Positions 1-6,339 of a stretch of 7,280 nucleotides of DNA are shown piece by piece. The stretch is from assembly GCA_947451445.1 (NCBI GenBank), contig CANFZJ010000161.1, forward strand, positions 1 through 7,280, given 5' to 3'. The notes beneath the pieces were generated by a model, which saw nothing but the letters and a program-made list of their open reading frames with translations, was not told the origin of the DNA and searched no databases. Each line of letters begins with the position of its first letter. The stretch's first letter is position 1. A program made the position numbers and the translations under genes. The stretch comes from Comamonadaceae bacterium (GTDB lineage Bacteria; Pseudomonadota; Gammaproteobacteria; Burkholderiales; Burkholderiaceae_C).

Positions 1-185
1 CGCAAAGCATTACCGCGCTGGAATATGCCCCTGGCGAGGCCAAACTCAAAGGCATCGACAACAGCACTGGCACGGCCCTGGCAGAGTCCCTGCGCAGCAG
101 CGGCTACAGCGCCCGCATGGAAGGCAACCAACTGGTACTGCAAGCTGCCCCCCCCACCGCCCCGACCGGAACCCTTGCACCATGA
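1..185 (+). CDS. gspL: Type II secretion system protein GspL, C-terminal end (5' partial)
   Basis: Only the last 60 codons are present, read from base 3 to the TGA at 183-185. The peptide starts QSITALEYAPGEAK and continues through LKGIDNST, an ALAESLRSSGYSARM helix and a final NQLVLQA strand. This strand-helix-strand pattern fits the periplasmic ferredoxin-like domain at the end of GspL, the bitopic inner-membrane protein that links the GspE ATPase to the platform. The last dozen residues are a Pro/Ala/Thr tail. The stop overlaps the gspM start as ATGA, which suggests translational coupling and agrees with the usual L-M order. A run of eight C (148-155) lies just before the end. The assignment relies on position upstream of gspM as much as on the short peptide. 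Confidence 0.85.
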   Translation, partial: QSITALEYAPGEAKLKGIDNSTGTALAESLRSSGYSARMEGNQLVLQAAPPTAPTGTLAP

Positions 186-709
186 AGCTGCCCGCCGCAC
201 TCCAAACCCAGTGGCTCGCGCTGGCCCCACGCGAACGCCGCAGCGTGCAGGCCGCGCTGGCCGTCGTGCTGCTGGCCCTGCTGTGGTGGGTGGCCGTGGG
301 CCCCGCACTGCACACCCTGCGCGCCGCCGAGGCCCAGCACCGCAGCCTGGATGCCCAGCTGCAAACCATGCGCAGCCTGCAGGCCGAGGCCCAGGCCTTG
401 CAAAGCCAGCCCAAGCTGGGTTTTGACGACGCGCTGCGCGCCCTGGAGGCGTCCGTCAAGACCGACCTGCGCGGCACCGGCCAGCTGGTGGTGAACGGCG
501 AACGCGCCACCGTCAGCCTGAAAAACACCCCCGCCGACGCACTGGCCCGCTGGCTGGCGCAGGTGCGCATCAACGCCCGCACCCTGCCCACTGAGGCCCG
601 GCTCGTGCGCAGCACTGCCGCAGTCGGCAGCACCTCCACGCCAGGCACCGCCAACCCCGTCGCCACCTGGGACGGCACGCTGGTACTGGCCCTGCCTAGC
701 AACCGATGA
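182..709 (+). CDS. gspM: Type II secretion system protein GspM
   Basis: This 175-residue protein has the GspM architecture. A short cytoplasmic N-terminus (residues 1-21, with the basic patch RERR) precedes one hydrophobic segment (about 22-44, VVLLALLWWVAVGPAL). A helical, probably coiled-coil stretch rich in Gln, Ala and Leu follows (about 45-77), and then a small periplasmic domain (about 80-175) with alternating strands and helices, compatible with the ferredoxin-like fold of the family. GspM binds GspL in the inner membrane and stabilises the assembly platform. The ATG lies inside the gspL stop (ATGA) and the TGA at 707-709 overlaps the gspN ATG in the same way. A weak GGAA at 168-171 is the only ribosome-binding candidate, so coupling to gspL translation is likely. 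Length is typical of the family (about 160-200). Confidence 0.9.
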   Translation: MKLPAALQTQWLALAPRERRSVQAALAVVLLALLWWVAVGPALHTLRAAEAQHRSLDAQLQTMRSLQAEAQALQSQPKLGFDDALRALEASVKTDLRGTGQLVVNGERATVSLKNTPADALARWLAQVRINARTLPTEARLVRSTAAVGSTSTPGTANPVATWDGTLVLALPSNR

Positions 710-1509
710 AACGCAAGCCCGCACACACCCCCGCCACCCCCTGGCGCTGGGCCTGGGCCGGTGGCACGCTGGGTCTGCTGCTGGCGCTGCTGCTGGTGGC
801 CCCGGCGCGCTGGCTGGCCGCAGGCTTGGCACAGGCCAGCAACGGCCAGCTGCAACTGAGCGACGCACGCGGCACAGTCTGGAACGGCTCGGCCCAGCTG
901 GTGCTGGCCGGTGGTGCCGACAGCCACGACAGCAGCGCCCTGCCCGAGCGCCTGCGCTGGACGCTGCGCCCCAGCACCCAAGGTGCCGCGCTGGGCATGT
1001 CACTGGGCCTATGGGCCGAATGCTGCATGGCCCAGCCGCTGCAGATTCAGGCCGCACCCCACTGGGGCGGTGCCCACATCACGCTGGCCGATAACCAGTC
1101 GCACTGGCCTGCCGCCCTGCTGGCGGGCCTGGGCGCCCCCTGGAACACGCTGCAACCCGAAGGCGCGTTGACGCTGCAAACCCAAGGGCTGGCGCTGGAC
1201 TGGAACGCCGGGCGCATGCAGCTGGCCGGCCAGCTGCAGCTGGACGCGACCGACGTGGCCTCGCGCCTGTCCACCCTGAAACCCATGGGCAGCTACCGGG
1301 CCACGCTGACCGGCGGCAGCCCCACCACCCTGGCGCTGGAAACCATCAACGGCAGCCTGCAGCTGATCGGCAGCGGCCAGTGGGTGGGCAACCGGCTGCA
1401 CTTTGACGGTACAGCCACGGCAGCCCCCGAGCGGGTGGACGCGTTGTCGAATCTTCTCAACATCATCGGGCGGCGCGTTGGCGCGCGCGCCACCATCAAA
1501 GTAGGCTAA
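706..1509 (+). CDS. gspN: Type II secretion system protein GspN
   Basis: This 267-residue protein fits the T2SS protein N family. A basic N-terminus (MKRK) is followed by one long hydrophobic segment at about residues 14-42 (GGTLGLLLALLLVAPARWL). The rest is a periplasmic, strand-rich region with repeated short amphipathic stretches such as NGQLQLSDARGTVWNGSAQL, which is characteristic of this family. GspN is an accessory protein found in only some type II systems, and its exact role is not settled. Two adjacent cysteines (C106, C107, in WAECCMAQP) lie in the periplasmic part. The start overlaps the gspM stop as ATGA. There is no visible ribosome-binding site, so translation probably depends on gspM. 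The position between gspM and gspD supports the call. Confidence 0.87.
   Translation: MKRKPAHTPATPWRWAWAGGTLGLLLALLLVAPARWLAAGLAQASNGQLQLSDARGTVWNGSAQLVLAGGADSHDSSALPERLRWTLRPSTQGAALGMSLGLWAECCMAQPLQIQAAPHWGGAHITLADNQSHWPAALLAGLGAPWNTLQPEGALTLQTQGLALDWNAGRMQLAGQLQLDATDVASRLSTLKPMGSYRATLTGGSPTTLALETINGSLQLIGSGQWVGNRLHFDGTATAAPERVDALSNLLNIIGRRVGARATIKVG
1217..1238. repeat. Perfect 22-bp palindrome inside gspN
   Basis: The half-site TGCAGCTGGCC is followed directly by its exact reverse complement GGCCAGCTGCA, with no spacer. It lies within gspN and encodes part of RMQLAGQLQL. The repeated Gln-Leu codons (CAG CTG) make such symmetry more likely than in random sequence, so a function is not implied. 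Confidence 0.6.
1500..1505 (+). promoter_or_regulatory. Probable ribosome binding site for gspD
   Basis: AGTAGG differs from AGGAGG at one base and sits 8 bases before the ATG at 1514. It is the clearest ribosome-binding site in the operon and supports the 1514 start over the internal ATG at 1565, which would remove the basic residue and most of the hydrophobic core of the signal peptide. A GC-only hairpin (GGCGCG at 1472-1477 with CGCGCC at 1486-1491) lies just upstream and could affect access. Confidence 0.55.
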
Positions 1510-1513
1510 ACAC

Positions 1514-3706
1514 ATGGCTCAATCCAAATACCCACTCGCTATTATTTCAATAGCTATCAGCGCAATGTGTACCTGCGCTGGAGGCCTTTTTTCTTCAAAT
1601 GTGCTGGCTGCCGAGCCCGTAGCCAAACGCGGCGAGCCGATCACCCTGAACTTTGCCAATGCCGAGATCGAATCGGTGGCCCGCACCATGGCCACCATCA
1701 CCGGGCGCAACGTGGTGGTAGACCCGCGCGTCAAGGGCGTGATGACGCTGAGCACCGAGCGGGCCGTAGCCCCCTCGGTGGCCTACAGCCAGTTCTTGGC
1801 GGCGCTGCGGCTGCAGGGTTTTGTGGTGGTGCAGAGCGACGGGCTGGACAAGATCGTGCCCGAGGCCGACGCCAAGCTGCAGCCGGGCCCGGTCACGCAA
1901 ACCGACGGCGCTGCGGCGGTGGGCAACCAGATCGTTACCCAGATCTTCAAGCTGAACTATGAAAGCGCGGCCAACCTGGTGCCCGTGCTGCGCCCGCTGA
2001 TCAGCCCCAACAACACCATCAACCTGAACCCCGGCAACAACGCGCTGGTCATCACCGACTACGCCGACAACCTGCGCCGCCTGGGCCGCATCATCGCGGC
2101 GATGGATGTGTCCAACGCCAGCGACGTGGAAGTCATTCCGCTGAAAAACGCGCTGGCCGTGGACTTGGTGCCGCTGGTCATCAAGCTGGTCGAATCCGGT
2201 AGCAGCAGCAGCGCCGGTACCGCGCCCGCCGCCGGGCAGACCGACAGCAGCTTCAAAACCACGCTGATCGCCGAGCCGCGCAGCAACGCCGTCATCCTGC
2301 GCGCCGCCAACCCGGCGCGGGTATCGCTGGTCAAGTCGCTCATCAGCAAACTGGACCAGCCAGCCAGCAACCGCAGCAACGGCGACGCAGGCAACATCTA
2401 CGTGGTCTACCTGAAGAATGCCGACGCCGCCAAGCTGGCCACCACCCTGCGCGCCGCCATGAGCGCCAACACCAGTGGCGGCAGTGCGGGCAGCAGCAGC
2501 GGGGGTAGCACGGGCAGCTCCAGCAGCGGCCTGTCCAGCAGCAACTCTGGCCAGAGCAGCAGTAGCAGCACGACCAGCAGCAGTAGCACCACCAGCGGCC
2601 CCACGCTGAACAGCGCCAACAGCAACCAGCCGTCCACCGGCGGCCAGATCCAGGCCGACCCGAGCACCAATTCGCTGATCATCACCGCACCCGAACCGCA
2701 ATACCGCCAGCTGCGTGCCGTCATCGACAAGCTGGACGGCCGCCGCGCCCAGGTGCTGGTGGAGAGCCTGATCGTCGAAGTCAACAGCACCAAGTCGGCC
2801 GAATTCGGCATCCAGTGGCAGGGCGCTTTAGGCAACCTGGGCCTGGGTACCAACTTTGGCACCGGCAGCAGCAACCTGGCCACCCTGGCCACCAACATCG
2901 CCACCGGCAGCACCAGCACCGCCCTGAGCACCGGGCTGAACCTGGGCATCGCCACCAAGATCGGTGGCACCTACGTGCTGGGCGCGCTGGCCCGGTTGAT
3001 GGACGAAACCGGCACCGGCAACGTGCTGTCCACACCCAATTTGCTGACGCTGGACAACGAAGAGGCCAAGATCGTCATCGGCCAGAACGTGCCCTTCGTC
3101 ACCGGCACCTACACCAGCAGCAGCACCAGCACCACCACCCCGTTCCAGACCATCGAACGCAAAGACGTGGGCCTCACGCTGCGGGTGCGCCCGCAAATCA
3201 ACGAAAACGGCACCGTCAAGATGGTGATCTACCAAGAGGTGTCCAACGTCGACTCGTCCACCAAGAGCAACACCAACGGCCCGACCACCAACAAGCGCTC
3301 CATCGAGTCCACCGTATTGGTAGACGACGGCGCCATCGTGGTGCTGGGCGGCCTGCTGCAGGACGACTATTCGGGCAACGTGCAAAAAGTGCCGGTGCTG
3401 GGCGACGTGCCGTTTCTGGGCAACTTCTTCAAGAGCGAAACCCGCAGCCGCAACAAAACCAACCTGATGGTCTTTTTGCGGCCTATCGTAGTGCGTGACG
3501 CCAACACCAACGACGCCCTGGCGATGGACCGCTACGACATGATGCGGGTACAGCAGCAGCAGGCCAACCCCACGCCGCACCCCATGCTGAACGCCGTACC
3601 CACCGCCAACGAACTGCCCGCCCTGCCCGCAGCCACCACCAGCGGCGCGCAAAAAGCCAACGTGCCCAAGCCGCTGACCAACCCGTCCGCAGCCACCGCT
3701 CCCTAA
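1514..3706 (+). CDS. gspD: Type II secretion system secretin GspD
   Basis: This is the outer-membrane channel of the system, expected to assemble as a large ring. The 730 residues read as follows. A signal peptide (about 1-33) has Lys5, a hydrophobic core and a likely cleavage site near VLAAEP. N0 covers about 41-115 (ITLNFANAEIESVARTMATI), N1 about 139-203, N2 about 206-285 and N3 about 293-408. N3 is interrupted by a Ser/Gly/Thr-rich insert at about 317-377. The secretin core runs from about 410 (QVLVESLIVEV) to 662. It contains the gate-region sequence VPFVTG (526-531), VPVLGDVPFLGNFF (626-639) and LMVFLRPIVVRD (651-662), which are hallmarks of the family. A tail rich in Pro, Ala, Thr and Asn follows (663-730), with no recognisable pilotin-binding domain. 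The signal-peptide core is encoded by an AT-rich repeat-like element. The gene starts 4 bases after gspN and ends 3 bases before gspE. Confidence 0.97.
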   Translation: MAQSKYPLAIISIAISAMCTCAGGLFSSNVLAAEPVAKRGEPITLNFANAEIESVARTMATITGRNVVVDPRVKGVMTLSTERAVAPSVAYSQFLAALRLQGFVVVQSDGLDKIVPEADAKLQPGPVTQTDGAAAVGNQIVTQIFKLNYESAANLVPVLRPLISPNNTINLNPGNNALVITDYADNLRRLGRIIAAMDVSNASDVEVIPLKNALAVDLVPLVIKLVESGSSSSAGTAPAAGQTDSSFKTTLIAEPRSNAVILRAANPARVSLVKSLISKLDQPASNRSNGDAGNIYVVYLKNADAAKLATTLRAAMSANTSGGSAGSSSGGSTGSSSSGLSSSNSGQSSSSSTTSSSSTTSGPTLNSANSNQPSTGGQIQADPSTNSLIITAPEPQYRQLRAVIDKLDGRRAQVLVESLIVEVNSTKSAEFGIQWQGALGNLGLGTNFGTGSSNLATLATNIATGSTSTALSTGLNLGIATKIGGTYVLGALARLMDETGTGNVLSTPNLLTLDNEEAKIVIGQNVPFVTGTYTSSSTSTTTPFQTIERKDVGLTLRVRPQINENGTVKMVIYQEVSNVDSSTKSNTNGPTTNKRSIESTVLVDDGAIVVLGGLLQDDYSGNVQKVPVLGDVPFLGNFFKSETRSRNKTNLMVFLRPIVVRDANTNDALAMDRYDMMRVQQQQANPTPHPMLNAVPTANELPALPAATTSGAQKANVPKPLTNPSAATAP
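1537..1600 (+). repeat. AT-rich double-hairpin interspersed repeat inside gspD (copy 1)
   Basis: The stretch forms two consecutive hairpins. The first pairs GCTATT (1538-1543) with AATAGC (1549-1554) around a 5-base loop. The second pairs CAGCGCA (1558-1564) with TGCGCTG (1574-1580) around 9 bases. A GAGGCC motif, a T-run and TTCAAAT follow. By hand count it is about 42% GC inside a strongly GC-rich gene. The order AATAGC, then GCGCTGGAGGCC, then a T-rich end resembles a short repeat I recall as common between genes in Comamonadaceae; that recollection has not been checked by search. Here it is read in frame and encodes LAIISIAISAMCTCAGGLFSSN without the first Leu codon, that is, the core of the GspD signal peptide. 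The boundaries are approximate. Confidence 0.65.
2459..2644 (+). repeat. Low-complexity AGC-rich tract coding for a Ser/Gly/Thr linker in GspD
   Basis: About 60 codons (residues 317-377) are dominated by Ser, with Gly, Thr and Asn, for example GSSSSGLSSSNSGQSSSSS. The DNA is rich in AGC and AGT triplets with some TCC and ACC. It sits where N3-domain sequence should be continuous, between ATTLRAAM and IQADPSTNSLIITAP. Many secretins carry a flexible loop here that is disordered in structures, but this one is long. The triplet-rich DNA would be prone to changes in length. Confidence 0.85.
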
Positions 3707-3709
3707 GCC

Positions 3710-5098
3710 ATGCGCCACCCCCTGCCCTACGCCTTCGCCCGCACCCAGCAGCTGCTGCTGGAGGACCACCAGGGTACTTTCACCCTGTGGCTGCACCCGG
3801 CCACCGCGCCGTCCGCCCTGAGCGAAGTGGTGCGCAAATACCCGGTACAGCACACCGAAACCCTGGCGCTGGACGCGCTGCTGCAGCGCATCAGCGCCGC
3901 CTACGCCCAGGGCGAAAGCAGCGCCGCCTCCGTCGTCAGCGAGGTCGAAAGCGATGCCGACCTGACCCGCATGATGCAAGAACTGCCGGCGGTCGAAGAC
4001 TTGCTGGAGATGAGCGACGACGCGCCCATCATCCGCATGCTCAACGCCCTGCTGACCCAGGCCGCACGCGACGGTGCCAGCGACATCCACATCGAACCGT
4101 ATGAGCGCCATTCCAGCGTGCGCTTCCGCGTCGATGGCACGCTGCGCGAGGTGGTGCAGCCGAACCGCGCCCTGCACGCCGCGCTGATCTCGCGCCTGAA
4201 GATCATGGCCGACCTGGACATTTCTGAAAAGCGCCTGCCGCAAGACGGCCGCATCTCCTTACGCATCGGCACCCGCGCGGTGGACGTGCGCGTCAGCACC
4301 CTGCCCAGCGCCCACGGCGAACGCGCGGTGCTGCGTCTGCTGGACAAAAGCGGTGCCAAGCTGACGCTGGAGGCTGTGGGCATGCAGGGTGCGGTGCTGG
4401 ACCAGCTGCAGCAGCTGATCCATCAGCCGCACGGCATCATCCTGGTCACCGGCCCCACCGGCTCCGGCAAAACCACCACCCTGTACGCCGCCCTGAGCCG
4501 CTTGGACGCGGGCAGCAGCAACATCATGACGGTGGAAGACCCGATCGAGTACGAGCTGCCCGGTGTCGGCCAAACCCAGGTCAACGCCAAGATCGACCTG
4601 ACCTTCGCCAAGGCCCTGCGAGCCATCCTGCGGCAAGACCCGGACGTGATCATGATCGGCGAAATCCGCGACTTCGAGACCGCGCAGATCGCCATCCAGG
4701 CGTCCCTCACCGGCCATTTGGTGCTGGCCACTCTGCACACCAACGACGCCGCCAGTGCGGTGAACCGACTCATCGACATGGGCGTGGAGCCGTTTTTGCT
4801 CAGTTCCACCCTGCTGGGCGTGCTGGCGCAGCGGCTGGTGCGCAAGCTGTGCCCGGTATGCATGGGTAAAAACTGCGAAAAATGCAACCAGATGGGCTAC
4901 CAGGGCCGCACCGGCATCTTCGAGCTGCTGGTCACCGACGATGCCATCCGTGCCCAGATCCATAACCGCGCCAGCGAGGCCGACATCCGCGCTGCCGCCC
5001 GCACCGCAGGCATGGCCCTGATGCGCGAAGACGGCGAACGGCTGGTGCAGGCCGGCATCACCTCGCGCGAAGAGCTGCTGCGTGTGACGCGGGACTAA
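3710..5098 (+). CDS. gspE: Type II secretion ATPase GspE
   Basis: GspE is the cytoplasmic hexameric ATPase that drives pseudopilus assembly; it docks on GspL and works with GspF. The 462-residue protein has an N-terminal region (about 1-95), an N2E-like domain (about 100-225, from DAPIIRMLNALLTQAARDGA to GERAVLRLLDK) and the C-terminal ATPase. Visible motifs are Walker A GPTGSGKT (248-255), the Asp box TVEDPIEYE (274-282, including E276 and D277), Walker B-like VIMIGEIRD (313-321, with E318) and the His box GHLVLATLHTNDA (335-347). The C-terminal metal-binding motif is compact: two CxxC pairs at C381/C384 and C389/C392 are only four residues apart. At 462 residues it is shorter than many relatives (about 500), partly from this motif and partly from a small N-terminus. 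The start follows the gspD stop by 3 bases and has no clear ribosome-binding site, so it is probably coupled. Confidence 0.97.
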   Translation: MRHPLPYAFARTQQLLLEDHQGTFTLWLHPATAPSALSEVVRKYPVQHTETLALDALLQRISAAYAQGESSAASVVSEVESDADLTRMMQELPAVEDLLEMSDDAPIIRMLNALLTQAARDGASDIHIEPYERHSSVRFRVDGTLREVVQPNRALHAALISRLKIMADLDISEKRLPQDGRISLRIGTRAVDVRVSTLPSAHGERAVLRLLDKSGAKLTLEAVGMQGAVLDQLQQLIHQPHGIILVTGPTGSGKTTTLYAALSRLDAGSSNIMTVEDPIEYELPGVGQTQVNAKIDLTFAKALRAILRQDPDVIMIGEIRDFETAQIAIQASLTGHLVLATLHTNDAASAVNRLIDMGVEPFLLSSTLLGVLAQRLVRKLCPVCMGKNCEKCNQMGYQGRTGIFELLVTDDAIRAQIHNRASEADIRAAARTAGMALMREDGERLVQAGITSREELLRVTRD

Positions 5099-5104
5099 GC
5101 AAAC

Positions 5105-6331
5105 ATGCCCGCCTATTCCTTCGAAGCCCTAGACGCCCAAGGCCAAACCCGCAAGGGTGTCATGGAGGCCGACACGGCCAAAGCCGCGCGCGGACTGCTG
5201 CGCGCCCAGGCGCTGGTGCCGCTGGCGGTGGAGCCGGTCAACGCCAGCGCCGCGTCCGGCGGCAGCGGGCTGCGCACCACGCTGTGGGAGGGCCGGGTCT
5301 TCAACGCCACCGGGCTGGCCATCTGGACCCGGCAAGTCGCGGGCCTGGTGACGTCGGGCCTGCCGCTGGAGCGCGCCCTCACCGCCCTGACCGACGAGGC
5401 CGAAGACGAGCGCCAGCGCAACCTGCTGGCATCGCTGCGGGCCGAAGTCAACGCCGGCTCCACCTTTGCCAAGGCGCTGGCCCAGCACCCGCGCGAGTTC
5501 TCGCCCATCTACACGGCGGTGATCGGCGCGGGCGAGCAAAGCGGTAGCCTGGGCGCAGTGCTGGAGCGGCTGGCCGACGATCTGGAGGAGCGCCAGGCGC
5601 TGCAGTCCAAGCTGATTGGCGCGGCGCTGTACCCGGCCATCGTGACCCTGGTGGCGATTGCCATCGTGCTGTTTTTGGTCGGCTACGTGGTGCCGCAGGT
5701 GGCCAACGTGTTTGCGGGCAGCAAGCGCGCCCTGCCGTTCTTGACGGTGGCCATGCTGGCCATCAGCGGCATGGTGCGCGACTACGGTTGGGCGATGTTG
5801 ATCGCTATTATTATGATAGCTATTGGCGCACGTACCGCCTACGCCAACGCCCTATTCCGCCAAAAATTTGACGCCGCCTTTTTGAAACTGCCCATGGTCG
5901 GCTCCCTGGCCCGGGGCTACAACGCCGCCCGCTTTGCCAGCACCCTGGCGATGCTGGCCGCCGCCGGGGTGCCCATCCTGCGCGCCCTGCAGGCTGCGGC
6001 TGAAACGCTGAACAACACCGCGATGCGGGCCGACGCACTGGACGCGTTGGTCATGGTGCGCGAAGGTGCGCCGCTGGCATCGGCCCTGGGGCAAAAAAAG
6101 CGCTTCCCCGGCCTGCTGTCCATGTTCGCCCGGCTGGGCGAGCAAACCGGCCAACTGCCGCTGATGCTGCAGCGCGCCGCCAAGCAACTCAGCACCGAGG
6201 TGCAGCGCCGCGCCATGGCCCTGGCCACCATCCTGGAGCCGCTGCTGATCGTGGCGATGGGGCTGGTGGTGATGCTGATCGTGCTGGCAGTCTTGCTGCC
6301 GATCATCCAACTCAACCAGTTTGCAAAATGA
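5105..6331 (+). CDS. gspF: Type II secretion inner-membrane platform protein GspF
   Basis: GspF is the polytopic core of the inner-membrane platform and is thought to pass the motion of GspE to the growing pseudopilus. The 408 residues start with the family N-terminus (MPAYSFEALDAQGQTRKGVME). Two tandem T2SSF domains follow, at about 73-197 (TRQVAGLVTSGLPLERAL, GAGEQSG) and 276-400 (FASTLAMLAAAGVPILRAL, LGEQTGQLP). Predicted membrane segments are at about 175-197, 228-245 and 374-402, the usual three. The length matches the family (about 400). The ATG lies 6 bases after the gspE stop, and no good ribosome-binding site is seen. The second membrane segment is encoded by an AT-rich stretch resembling the repeat in gspD. 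GspF appears to be the last secretion gene of the operon. Confidence 0.97.
   Translation: MPAYSFEALDAQGQTRKGVMEADTAKAARGLLRAQALVPLAVEPVNASAASGGSGLRTTLWEGRVFNATGLAIWTRQVAGLVTSGLPLERALTALTDEAEDERQRNLLASLRAEVNAGSTFAKALAQHPREFSPIYTAVIGAGEQSGSLGAVLERLADDLEERQALQSKLIGAALYPAIVTLVAIAIVLFLVGYVVPQVANVFAGSKRALPFLTVAMLAISGMVRDYGWAMLIAIIMIAIGARTAYANALFRQKFDAAFLKLPMVGSLARGYNAARFASTLAMLAAAGVPILRALQAAAETLNNTAMRADALDALVMVREGAPLASALGQKKRFPGLLSMFARLGEQTGQLPLMLQRAAKQLSTEVQRRAMALATILEPLLIVAMGLVVMLIVLAVLLPIIQLNQFAK
5803..5830 (+). repeat. AT-rich hairpin repeat fragment inside gspF (copy 2)
   Basis: This 28-base stretch matches 1537-1564 in gspD at 23 positions: the first ten bases CGCTATTATT, the block ATAGCTAT and the last five GCGCA are identical. 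GCTAT (5804-5808) pairs with ATAGC (5816-5820). It is about 39% GC by hand count, surrounded by GC-rich coding sequence. The second hairpin and the GAGGCC-like end of copy 1 are not recognisable, so this is a partial or decayed copy, or a convergent sequence. It encodes AIIMIAIGA (residues 234-242), the centre of the second membrane helix. Confidence 0.5.
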
Positions 6332-6339
6332 TGGAACAC

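Noticed and set aside
25..426. Plus-strand frame of 133 codons spanning the gspL-gspM junction
   Set aside because: It is out of frame with both genes and is a Pro/Arg/Ala-rich low-complexity product. The gspL frame ending at 185 reads as a proper ferredoxin-like domain instead.
46..1057. Two overlapping minus-strand frames of over 300 codons opposite gspL-gspN
   Set aside because: They are compositionally biased (Ala, Arg, Cys, Gly), overlap each other in different frames and lie opposite recognisable gsp genes. They are shadows.
1565..1567. Alternative gspD start at the internal ATG (Met18)
   Set aside because: It would leave a leader with no basic residue and too short a hydrophobic core, and it has no ribosome-binding site. 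The 1514 start has AGTAGG 8 bases upstream.
1568..1576. Lipoprotein signal at Cys19 or Cys21 of GspD
   Set aside because: The residues before each cysteine (SAM-C, MCT-C) do not fit a lipobox, while an ordinary cleavage site is available near VLAAEP.
2828..4243. Open frame of 471 codons on the minus strand across gspD and gspE
   Set aside because: It runs antisense to two well-supported genes, is full of Gly, Gln, His and Val from reverse-read GC-rich codons, and shows no domain. Long antisense frames are expected at this base composition.
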